A stretch of DNA of 64,000 bases, from positions 41,989,400 through 42,053,399 of the forward strand of contig NC_134116.1 of NCBI RefSeq assembly GCF_040939455.1, written 5' to 3'. Positions 24,490 through 34,640 of this stretch are shown in pieces. How positions within the stretch are numbered: the first letter of the stretch is position 1; each line of letters starts with the position of its first letter. A model generated the notes under the pieces. It was not told the origin of the DNA, searched no databases, and saw only the letters and a program-made list of their open reading frames with translations. The translations under genes and the position numbers were made by a program. The stretch is from Microcebus murinus. Lineage: Eukaryota > Chordata > Mammalia > Primates > Cheirogaleidae.

Positions 24490-25345
24490 GTATGATACGA
24501 TGTATAACGGCTCCTCTAAAGATTTTGACATCCTAATTACCACAACCTGTGAATACATTACCTTAAAGTATCTCAAGAATGGAAAAACAAACACCACATG
24601 TACTCTCTAATAATTGGAAGCTAATCAATAGGCACACACAAGTGCACAGAGATGAGATGTAAAGGTCATTGGAAATCAAGAAGGGGGAAGGAGAGGAGAA
24701 GGGGACAAGTAAAATCCTACTTACCAGGTACAATGAACACTATTTGGGTGATGGGCACACTAAAAACCCTGACTGAAACATTATAAAATGTAACCATGTA
24801 ACAAATATTTGTACCCCTTTAATATTTTGAAATAAATAAAAATAAAACAAAAAAATATAGCATAGACTTTACTAACAGAGAAAGAAAGGATGGGGAAAGA
24901 TTGGGAATTGCTTTTGTATGTATATACATTCAAAAATCTCTAGAAGGATTTAAAAAAAATGATTTGAAAGAGACTTAGCAGTTGTGATTAAGTTAAGGAT
25001 TTTGAGATGAAGAAATTATACTCTGTTATTAAAATGGCTCCAATGTAATCACAAGTGTCCTAATAAGAAAGAGATAAGAGGATCAAAAAAGAAAAAGGTG
25101 TGGCCAGGGAACCAGAAGTTGGAGTGAAGCACTTTGAAGGTACAGGAAGAAACCACGAAGCAAAGGATGCAGGCAGCCTCTAGAAATTGGAAGAGGTCTG
25201 TGGAAGCAGATTTTCCCCTAGAAGCTCTAGAAGAATCACAGCCTTGTCAACTTCTTGAGCTTAGACTTCTGCTAGTAAACTTCTATTGTTTTAAACCAAA
25301 AGATTTGTATTAATTTGTTATATAAGCAATAGATAATTAACATAA
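24490..25345 (+). mobile_element. MLT1-type MaLR LTR split by an L1
   Basis: The left piece contains 'ttgacatcctaattaccaca' and 'acctgtgaatacattacctt'. After the L1 the same LTR resumes at about 24960 with 'gcagttgtgattaagttaag', 'caatgtaatcacaagtgtcc', 'gatgcaggcagcctctagaa', and ends 'gtattaatttgttatataag'. Sense orientation. Confidence 0.85.
24571..24858 (+). mobile_element. L1 3' end, 5' truncated, nested in MLT1
   Basis: Starts inside the ORF2 end (tatctcaagaatggaaaaac; caccacatgtactctctaat), continues through the purine-rich 3' UTR tract at about 24681-24705, and ends with 'aaataaataaaaataaaaca'. It shares the general 3' UTR plan of the other young L1s in this window. Confidence 0.85.
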
Positions 25346-25571
25346 AATTAAAAAGAGTATGTGACATTATACACGTCTAATCACATATAACAATAAAAAA
25401 TTCATATGTCCAAGTTTACATCAAGCATAATTTTTTCCTAGCAATTTGAACCTAAGACTCTCACTTCTTCAGACAGTTCTGAATATACATTGATAAAACT
25501 TCTTATCTCACACCCCAAATCCTTTTACTTTTAATTTTAAAAAATGTTAGTTATATTAATACCTGCTTCCA

Positions 25572-26271
25572 CTATAATCAAATTCTGTTACTTAGAGTCA
25601 AATACTTTTGCTGTTAGAGGCAAGATAACATATTTTTTTTCTTTTATCAGATATTGGTTTTATCCTCCAACTCAGAGTTTTGGGGTTGCCTTTCTAAAGT
25701 TTTTATAAGATGGCATTGGGTGGCATCATTAAATTTGTTACCTCTCTGATTATCAGAGATATGATATATTGTTTTCCATTTTTAAAACCTGTGCAAATAG
25801 ATGTTATGGCTTTAGATTAATATCAATCTTTGTGGATTGAAATGCATGCTTTTTTAAAAAAAAGATAAGGAATATACATGGTATCTTTTGGAACAGGACA
25901 GTACCCATAAATTTTGTTTCACATATTCATTTTCTCAAATGATGTCAAGAGGTTTACATTTAAAGCTTTTTTCCTGCTTCTTTTAGTTTACATTTGTTGT
26001 TTATTAGAGAGGATTCTCACCATCATGCAGATGTAGATTTATTATTAAAATAAATGAAGTCATTACATGAATAAAGAAATTTAAGATTTCTTTTGAAGTT
26101 CTTGATACCATCTTATAAAAGCTTTATAAAGGCAATCCCAAAACTCTAAGCTGGAGGATAAAACCAATGTCCAATAAAAGAAAAAAAAATGTTACCCTGC
26201 CTCCCACAGCAAGGGTAGCAACAGAGCTTGATCATAGTCTAAGCAATGTAGCAAGATTTCTTTTGAAGTTC
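25572..26271. repeat. Inverted duplication with direct-repeat-flanked right arm
   Basis: The left arm (25572-25715) and the reverse complement of the right arm (26106-26241) align over roughly 135 bases, with an exact 17-base core (25653-25669 against 26152-26168) and about 15-20% mismatch or gap overall by eye. The spacer is about 390 bases. The right arm lies within a 151-base block (26102-26252) bracketed by an exact 19-base direct repeat, aagatttcttttgaagttc, at 26083-26101 and 26253-26271. The direct repeat looks like a target site duplication. No A tail borders the block. Confidence 0.85.
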
Positions 26272-26922
26272 CCATGAAAGCTGTATTACTCATGACTTGT
26301 AAGAATTAAAGTTGGTTTCAAAAAGCAAATGATGGATGATGTCAAGAATAAAAGTAAGGCAACAATAGGGCAAATTTTTGTTACATTGGTATGCATTGAA
26401 TGTGTACCCTCTCAAGTGTTATTTTTAGCTCATCATTTGCATTGCTTCCATTTTATATGGTAAATTCTCTAATTACCTTAGTTTACATTAATCTAATACT
26501 TTTGTGACTGAAAGGAGTTTTCATTTGACGACAGTGGGAGAGAAAATGTCAATAAATAATTTTTTTCCAGTGAAGCAGTTAACAAACTCATATGTATATA
26601 TCTGCTAGACTTTTTAAATAGCTGAAGCAGAATTTGTTCCAAATAAGATATAAATATAAACTTATGCTCAAATTATTCTAATAGAGTAGGTTATAGTACC
26701 AAGTCTGATCATCCAGACCAATAAAAATTCATGACCAATAATAATTAAACTAGTAACTCAGGAAGTTTCTTCAGTGCTTAAAATTTTGAATATTTGAAAA
26801 TTCCTATTGAAAATTCTTAAAACCATTTCAAGTATTATGTACTATGTATTCAGACCAATAATTAGGGTTCTATTCATTCCTTTTATAAATATATTTAAGA
26901 TATGTAAAATTGGATAGATAAC
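26272..26922. other. AT-rich intergenic DNA, nothing recognised
   Basis: No gene or named repeat. Confidence 0.5.
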
Positions 26923-26930
26923 TGTTAAAG

Positions 26931-27154
26931 CAGAGGTCCTCAAACTACAGCCCGGGGGCCACATGCGGCCCTGCCGAGGACATTTATCTAGCCGGCCAAG
27001 TGCTTTTGCCGCTGCTGCCTGTCCTGCTTAGCAGCAGACTCATACGGGGCCCATAGTGCACATGTGTGGAATGTGCGCCGCACTATCCAATGGCCCTCCA
27101 ACTGTCTGAGGGACAGTGAACTGGCCCCCAGTATAAAAAGTTTGAGGACCCCTG
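26931..27154. mobile_element. Non-autonomous hAT-type miniature DNA transposon
   Basis: 224 bp with 16-base terminal inverted repeats (cagaggtcctcaaact and, reversed, caggggtcctcaaact; one mismatch). An exact 8-base target duplication, tgttaaag, lies at 26923-26930 and 27155-27162. The 8-bp duplication and CAG...CTG ends are hallmarks of the hAT superfamily. The interior is GC- and CpG-rich in an AT-rich setting and has no transposase, so it would have been moved in trans. The preserved CpGs and perfect duplication point to a comparatively recent insertion. Recent hAT activity (for example SPIN in bushbaby) is documented in strepsirrhines. I do not assign this copy to a named family. Confidence 0.92.
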
Positions 27155-27162
27155 TGTTAAAG

Positions 27163-27594
27163 GATATAAAATTCTATATAAAACTTCATAAACACTAGCA
27201 GTCCTAATTTCTGATAATGAGTAGAAGGTTTGTCTTTAAAGTTATATATTAGAAACAATTTTCTGCTAATGCTTTTGTATAATTTTGTCATTTGTCAGAA
27301 AAATGTCAGTTCAATCAACAGTGAACACTTAAGTATAGATCACAGTTACATAAGGACAATTTATCTTGTTCTAAACTAAATCTAATTTACTTCGAAGCCT
27401 AAGAATTAAATATCTAATCATATACCAAGACATATACTCAGTTCTATATTGTGATGATTAAGTATTTACTTTTAATATGTGAATTTTTATTGTCCTTAGA
27501 AGCTAAGCAACAATTTTGCCTGTTCACCTTTCTCCCAGCCTCACATAGGTCCTCATTGGGGCTGCTTCCTACTTTCCAACACTCTCTGGGATGA
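27163..27594. other. AT-rich intergenic DNA, nothing recognised
   Basis: No gene or named repeat. Confidence 0.5.
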
Positions 27595-27750
27595 TTTACA
27601 AATGCTTTATCATTTAATCCGCTTAAAACTCCACCCAGGTCTAGATTGCTTTTACACGTTTTCAGATGAGAAAACTGAGCTTTAGTAAGGTGAATTAATT
27701 CACTTAAAACCTTGTAGTTAGTACCTGCTGAAGATAGAATGTTTATCCTT
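27595..27750 (+). mobile_element. MIR SINE, ancient
   Basis: The text 'tttatcatttaatccgctta', 'ttttcagatgagaaaactga' and 'aaaaccttgtagttagtacc' follows the MIR core and 3' order. Confidence 0.85.
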
Positions 27751-29439
27751 GTCTATTTAATTTTGGAACCATGATCTCAACTACAAACTATTGTGGCTAA
27801 GAGGTCTCAAAACTCCCCCAGCTTCTAGGAGGAGCACACTGAATTTAAGATGGAGAATGTATCAGAAAGCTCAATATAATGTTTTGGAATTTAACATTTT
27901 ATCACACTACTGCTGCCTCTTTTCCAGTACATGTGTCTAATGCTGTGAGCCTCCCTGTGTTGACTAAACTCCTGCCCTTTTCCTGGAGCTGTCATCTGAT
28001 CAGGCAAACACACTGAGCATCAGTGTCCATCCAGGTCTGCCCTCTGCCCAGTTTTGCACTCTTCCTTCTCCCTACAGTCATTGGTGCTCTGCTTTCTGCT
28101 TTCTGCTGATTGAATGCCCATATATTTACTATCTGAATTCAAGTATTTCCTGATGCCCCAAAATGCAAATCATTTTCTCAGCTACTTGTTAAGACACCCT
28201 GTTGCCTTACAGGAAGTATATCTGTTGCCTTTTGGCCTTTACTGCCTGACTCTTTGCTCTTTGGATGCAATTTTCTGCCTTAGGATTGAGGGTTTTTTTG
28301 TTTGTTTTGTTTTTTCTATTTTTTGCAGCTTTTAGTTGGCAAGACTTTTTAATGGACTCTGAGAAAGCTTCAGATCCCTCCACCATAATCTGAAAAACCT
28401 TAAGATTCCTAAACTTTCTTAGCAAAGGTGCGAAGTCATCCAGCACATTCAATGAGGCTGGCCATTTGTGAAAGTACCACATATCTGTAAAAAGACATAT
28501 CACAACTTCTAAAACCAAAGTGGTTCTCGGTGCTCACATATTGAACAGACCAGGAAAAAAAGAAAAAAAAAAGTTTTGTTTGTTCCTTTTAGCAGAAATT
28601 ATGAAACTTGAAACTTCCTCACAAGGAGAGGCCTGTCTTAGTTGAAAATCTTTTTTGCAAAGTCAAAGTATGGAGAATAGCAAATCTTGAGAGGGCCTGG
28701 ACCTGTTGTGCATGAGCAAAAGGAAGATTTATTTTGTTGCATCAGAGAAAAGGCAGAAAGAATAAAAGACAGGACTCAGAGCTACAGGATAGCAGGATGT
28801 TGACAATGATGTGAACTCCTTCCTTATAACATCTAAATCTTCAATAAATTCCAAAACTCATGGGACATTTAATGGGGCTAGACATTTTTCTAGAAACCAC
28901 TGAATGCATAAATGCTGAATCCAGGTCAATGTGAAAGCAACCTGACCTAGCAAATGAGAATATTGAAGAAGAAACTAGCTGGCCATGAGGAAACAGCTTC
29001 CATGAAATCACACAAATTATGGAGTGAGATCTGGACTCTCATAAGTTGTGAATTTGGGGATTGTGCCAAACTTTCCATAATCTCCATGTGGCTGAGAGTC
29101 CCCAGCTAACTCTGAATTACATACAGGGGGATAGGTTATTTCCAGATATCAGACACAGTTAGAAAAGGCTACCATACCTCTGAAAAGTAATGTGTAAATG
29201 CATTTTGTTGTTGAATTATTTACAAATAGTCTGGTTTGTATATCAGAGAATAGGTCCTATAAATGCTAGGAATAGATGTATGCACGCATTGCCCACACCA
29301 AAAATAAGTGGGAAAAAATGTCTTTCTGTTCACACAGAATAGGCAAGTACCTATGTGGTCAGGCTTGATTTTGGAAAAAATAAGAAAAATCCAGAAAAAC
29401 AAATCAAACCTAAAGAAAATTTTAAAAAGCACTACGGCA
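27751..29439. other. Unrecognised intergenic DNA
   Basis: No gene that I can support. A 103-codon minus-strand open frame at 28207-28518 has no recognisable domain and starts in unremarkable sequence. Two segments, about 28430-28475 and 28845-28890, resemble each other loosely (catt(c/t)aatg(a/g)ggct) and may be copies of an old repeat. Confidence 0.4.
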
Positions 29440-29500
29440 CAAATAGAACATGTAAAACTCTCGAGTAATCTACAGGTTCAAATAGAACATGTAAAACTCT
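29440..29500 (+). repeat. Short tandem duplication, 39-base period
   Basis: A 22-base stretch beginning caaatagaacatgtaaaact occurs exactly at 29440-29461 and again at 29479-29500. Confidence 0.95.
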
Positions 29501-29514
29501 TGTAAAATTCTTGT

Positions 29515-29720
29515 GTAGTGATTATTAAATGCCAGGTGCTATTTTAATGTTAACTCATTTAATCTTATCAATAATCTAAGTCAAGCATTATCTTTCATAT
29601 GAGGCAAGTAGGGGATGGGGAGATGAAAACCTTGTTAAATTTCGGTAAGTGACAAAGCCAAGATTTGAACCCCAGTCATCTGGCTCTGGAGTTCTTGCTC
29701 TCAACCACTGGGTATAAGAC
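29515..29720 (+). mobile_element. MIR SINE, ancient
   Basis: The text 'attaaatgccaggtgctatt', 'taactcatttaatcttatca', 'aagccaagatttgaacccca' and 'gctctggagttcttgctctc' gives a near-complete MIR order. Confidence 0.9.
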
Positions 29721-31954
29721 TTTGGAAAAGTAAAGTCTCATATGTGACTTATATGTAAAATAAGTTTTATTAGTACTTTATAAACATGGCAGTTTTGAGA
29801 TGAGTGTGGAATCATACATAACATGTATGTGAATTATTTAGCTGAGGCAGAAAATGGAGGTAGGTGCTTCCTGGAAGGGGGAGCAGCAAAAGACAGTAGA
29901 ACTTTAAAATTTTATTCTGCTGCTGCACTGCTTTCTTTATTTGTGTATTTATAAATCTCAGTATCTATATAGAATGATTACCATGAAAAAAATAAAAGAA
30001 ATGTTTTATTTCTATTTCAATGAACATTGCTAAAATAGTCCCAAACTCTATTTTACTATTAAAAAACTGGTCAAGAAATGAAGACCTAAGATAATTTAGA
30101 AAGAGAAGAGCAAACTAGTTGGGCAGAAGCACTCTAAGAAAAAGAAGTTATTGATAGCAATTTTACTATTCAAATAGGATCACAATCTAATTGGCTTATT
30201 TTTAAAATTAATAGTACATGCTGTTTCTTTAAGTGTTCTGAGTTTATATATCACATTAAAACATTTTACTATAATTTGAAATTCTGCTGCCTGTGTTTCA
30301 CTTGGGAAGTAAACATGTTCTCCTTTGTTTATAACATATTTAAGTTACTCTCAGATAACTTTTCCTAATTGGAGAAGTTATTTTAACAGTTGTTTGTAAA
30401 ATAAACTCAATTATTCGTGTATACTAACCAGTGAAACTAATTGACGATCTTTCTGTCACAGTTGATTTCAAACATCTCTGTAATGAATCCTGTGGATAAT
30501 TAAATGCATAAATCCTCAGTAAAATCAAAGTAACTGCATTTATAAGACAAATATTAGGTAATTCTGTTTAGATGCAGTCAGGAAGAGGCAATAGACAAAT
30601 TACTGAATAAACGGTCAAAAACAACAAATCCAGAGAAGTAATTAAAAACAAAAAAATCAGCATTTCATCTAATTTCTTGTTTTAGTATGCTTACAATTAT
30701 AAATTAATATTTAGCTATAAAATAAAAAATATAATATTCAAATGACCTAATTTATGAAAATGAAAGAGGAAATATTAAATGAACATTAAATTGGGAAATA
30801 TTTAAAAACATAATGGGGGCTAGATTATACATATATATACATATACATCTAATTTTTTTATTTGTATATAGGAGAGACTAAATCTTTTTTCTTACCCTAT
30901 TTTATGTATATAGGAGAAACTAAGTCTTTTTTCTTACCCTATTTTAAAAACATTTGATCATAACTAATATACATAACTTCCTAAATAAGAAGAGATAGGA
31001 AAACAATGAAGAGCAAATGAACATCATAATTTATACCTTTTTAAGGATAGACTATGACAGTTCCATACAATAGCAACACTGATTGCGACCTGCAGAACGT
31101 AGTACTGGCCTTCTCCTGTTACACCCAACCAGATAAATAGGCTACTTGGGTAATTTCTGCTTACCAACCATAAATTCTTGTCTAATCATAAATATTTGCT
31201 CATTGATATCTACTGTTTTTCTAATCACTCAGATAGTTTCTATAAATAACAAAAATGATTTTGGTAAACAATCTCAGGATACTAACTTTGAAGATTTTAA
31301 TATGCCAGGATAAGCAGAAATTAGTCTTCTTTCTCACTTTGCAAAATTGATGATTTCCCCATTTGAAATAATCTTTCCTGTTCTAGTTTTTTCACATTCT
31401 TGGCAAATTTGGTGTTTTGTTAAATAAACTAATAATGCGCTTATCCTTTTGCTTGCACTACTTTGATTTCAGTTTTGCCCTTTGTTAGCACGGTCCTCCT
31501 GACTGCTCTGTAGATGTCCCTTTTTCTTCTATGCTTTGAGTTTTCATAGATCCTGCTTAATCTTAACCACAAAATACTTCCAACTTAAACTCACTCAAAA
31601 GCAATCAAGTGATTCATTTATCTTGGTCTCTATTTGTGCATTTTCCCAGATTCTTATGTCTGTCATGAACTGTGAATTTTTTTAAATGAAAAATATTGAG
31701 GTGGGGAAAGCCTAATTTGTTCAATTTAGATATCATCTTCCTACTTAACTGAATCCCTCACAAATAACTAACTCATGGATCCAAAGATAACTGGTATATG
31801 GGCTAACCTTAGGTCTGATTAGTCATACAAGAAGGCTTTCTAAAAGCTGTGTGGTTCATAAGAGAGCTAAAAGCAAAGCTGTTTCCCACAAAAGAGGTGG
31901 ATGCCATGATTGGTTTGTTTAGTGTGAGCCATTTACAGGCAGTCTTCATGAGAA
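29721..31954. other. AT-rich intergenic DNA, nothing recognised
   Basis: 2.2 kb without a gene or named interspersed repeat, apart from the 42-base tandem duplication listed separately. Confidence 0.5.
30863..30946 (+). repeat. Tandem duplication, 42-base unit
   Basis: Two adjacent copies, 30863-30904 and 30905-30946, start tgtatataggaga and end cttaccctatttta. They differ at two positions. Confidence 0.97.
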
Positions 31955-32150
31955 CCTTACCTCCTACTCACTTTGGAACCTACTGCAATCTGATATCCAT
32001 CCCCACCATTTGACTTCCCTTTTGGAGATCACCAAACATGGCCAATTGACAGATTATTCAAAGTCTTTGTCAGCCTTCTCCTTGTCTGATCTATATGTAG
32101 CATTGATCCTATGACAGAACTTCCTTCTTGAAGATCTTTCTGAGAATTTT
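31955..32150 (+). mobile_element. L2 LINE fragment, reverse transcriptase region
   Basis: The text 'tggaacctactgcaatctga', 'gagatcaccaaacatggcca' and 'gtagcattgatcctatgaca' corresponds in order to the L2 RT region just before the conserved A/AFDTVDH-type motif. It is heavily decayed. Confidence 0.6.
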
Positions 32151-33179
32151 TTGGTAAATGTCAAAGAGCATGGAATAAATACAAGATAATAAAATTTGTA
32201 TTTTAAGATATAACTTTGGCACAAATACTCTGAGGGGGAAGTATTGATGAAAAGATAAAAGATAAAAAGCTATTGAGAAAAATGTTACCTCCTACCAAAC
32301 TTTAGAAGAATATTAAAGTCCTTCACTCCTGTGGAAAAATAAGATAAACATGGAATAAATAAAAATATTTGCTTTCCTTTGGGGTAAGCAAAGAATTATG
32401 GTTGCAACAAAGACTTTATGTACTGAAATTCAGAAAGAAAGGACATTTCATAGGTAAGCATACAGCCATGGCAGTTTCCATCCCTGGGAGTAGGTATATA
32501 ATGTAGTTTTGAGCTGAAAAAGGGTGGCCTTGTAATAAGTGGTGACTTTCTAGAAAGGAGCAGAAACTGGCCTTATCTTAATGACTGTGTAGATTGACAA
32601 GATGGAATTAATAGGAAAATGTCCAAATTCAAAACAAATTGCTTGCCTCACAATTGACCTTTCCACACCATGCCACTGATTTTGTCAAGAAAGCAGCTGA
32701 AAAGCAGAGAGAAATCATACAATCACACACATCATGGCAATGTTTGGAATCTGGGTCCCTAATGGAATTGCATATAAATAGGAACTAGTAAACTAAAAAC
32801 ATCTGAATCTAAAGGCCAGGTCAAATACTGACATGATCAAAAAGGCAGTAGCGGCAGCAGCAATAAAGTGGATTGAAGTTGGAGTAATCACAGTTGTGCT
32901 CAATCTAATTAAAACCATAGCTCAACTCAAGCTCACTTGAACTTAAGACCTTAAGAATCTGAATGATCAGTTTCTCACCCCCTAATGACCAGACTGAGGG
33001 AAAGGCTCAGATTCTTTACAGGGAAACAACAACAAAAAGACAAAGTGTTTTCCACTGTGTTCTGAATACACTAATAAATTATAAGACTTGAAGGAAGGAG
33101 AAAAATGTGATCCATTAGCAAGAAAAATCACAGTTAATAAAAACAGACATATAGACAAACCAGTGATTGAGATAGCAGG
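32151..33179. other. Unrecognised intergenic DNA
   Basis: No gene or named repeat. Confidence 0.5.
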
Positions 33180-33578
33180 TTTATTAGTTTGCTACAGCTG
33201 CCATAACAAAACACCATAGACTCAGATGCTTATACTATGTGTATGTGCCTCTGCCTCATTTGGTTTCTGGTGAAGTCTTTTATCTTGACATCCAGATGTT
33301 TAAGACTTATTGTTCTTTTCTTACATGGACTTTTCTCAGTCTGAGTGCACAGAGAGAGAAAGAGAAAAAGAGAGAGAGAGGAGAGTGCACAAGCACAAAC
33401 ACTCGGGTGTCTCCTCTTCTAAGGACACTAATCTTATTGGATTAGGGCCGCACCTTTATTACCTCATTTAACATTAATCATTTCCTTAGAGGCCCATTTC
33501 CAAAGATAGCCACATTAAAGGTTAGGGCTTCAATATATGAATTTCGGAGGGACCCCAAACTTTTAGTCTTTAACAGCA
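33180..33578 (-). mobile_element. MaLR LTR (MST/MLT1 type), antisense
   Basis: The reversed LTR text reads 'agtttgctacagctgccata', 'acaaaacaccatagactcag', 'aatcttattggattagggcc' and 'gggcttcaatatatgaattt', ending 'tttagtctttaaca'. It is of the same family as the copy at 53828-54192. Confidence 0.85.
33351..33385. repeat. GA-rich simple repeat
   Basis: Imperfect (GA)n run embedded in the MaLR LTR. Confidence 0.9.
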
Positions 33579-33589
33579 GAAAAGGATTT

Positions 33590-34640
33590 CAAAACAACTA
33601 TAATAATGTTAAATATTTACATATTTAAAGAGAGAAGATATGATCTATACAAGAAAGAAATGGAACATCTAAAGAAAAAAATTAAACAAAATACTATTTC
33701 TGAAATAATAAATTCATTGGAGGGTATTAATAGCATATTCTGCCTAAGTGGGAAAACATAGAATTTGATGGTTGCTCAATAGAAGTTTTCCAAATCGAAG
33801 CACAGAGAGATACATCAATGTGCATACCATTGTGAGAAAATATCAATGGTAATGAGAGTCCCAGAGGAGAAAAGAAAAATATAATAATAGAAAAAATATG
33901 TGAGAAAAGAAATGGTGATTTTTTCCAAATTTGATTTAAAACATCAGCTAGTGATTCCAGGAACTTAAAACACCAGCACCCACAGAAGCAGCAGCTGCAA
34001 CAAAAACAAAACCATGAAAGATAAATACAGAGAAAACCACATGAAGTCTTATCTCAGTCAATATATGAAATGTTAAAGTTAAAGAGAATTCTAAACGCAG
34101 AGGAGAAAATGACACATTGATCATAATGAAATTAAATTATAGATCTATAAAGAAAGATATTTGGAAAATTTACACAATCTTGAAAATTAATATAGATTTT
34201 AACAATTCTATAATAAATGACAAGATGAAAATATTTTTAACTGGGTAATAAGGAAAATACCACATGATAAAATTTGTGGAAGATTATTAAATCTACATCC
34301 TTATATTGCAGGAAGAAAAATTTAAAAGCAATGATCTAAACACCCACCTTAAGAAACTAGAGAAAGTAGAATAAATTGAATACAATGTAAGTAAAATAAA
34401 TAAAATAATAAAAGTAAAATGAAAATTGATAAAACTAAAAGCAGACAAAAAAAGTGTTACAGTCATGAGCTGGTCCTTAAAACCACTAATAAAATTGTAA
34501 ATTACAAGAAAGGCTACTTAAACAAAATAGTGACTCAAATTATAAATATTAAGAATGTATAACGTGGTATCATTGCATATCATATAGACATTAAAATTAT
34601 AATTCAGGAATTTTACAACAACTTGAATCAATAAATTAGC
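33590..34640 (+). mobile_element. Old L1M fragment, ORF1 joined to ORF2 linker
   Basis: ORF1-type text is present at 33850-33965 (atgagagtcccagaggagaa; cccaaatttg-like wording). The sequence then passes to the ORF2 linker at 34330-34500 (acacccaccttaagaaacta; a decayed 'gctggtccttaaaa'). The endonuclease region is absent, so an internal deletion is implied. No open frame survives. Confidence 0.7.

Noticed and set aside
28207..28518. 103-codon minus-strand open frame as a gene or retropseudogene
   Set aside because: No domain, no homologue recognised and no exon signals. Length is within chance expectation for 64 kb.
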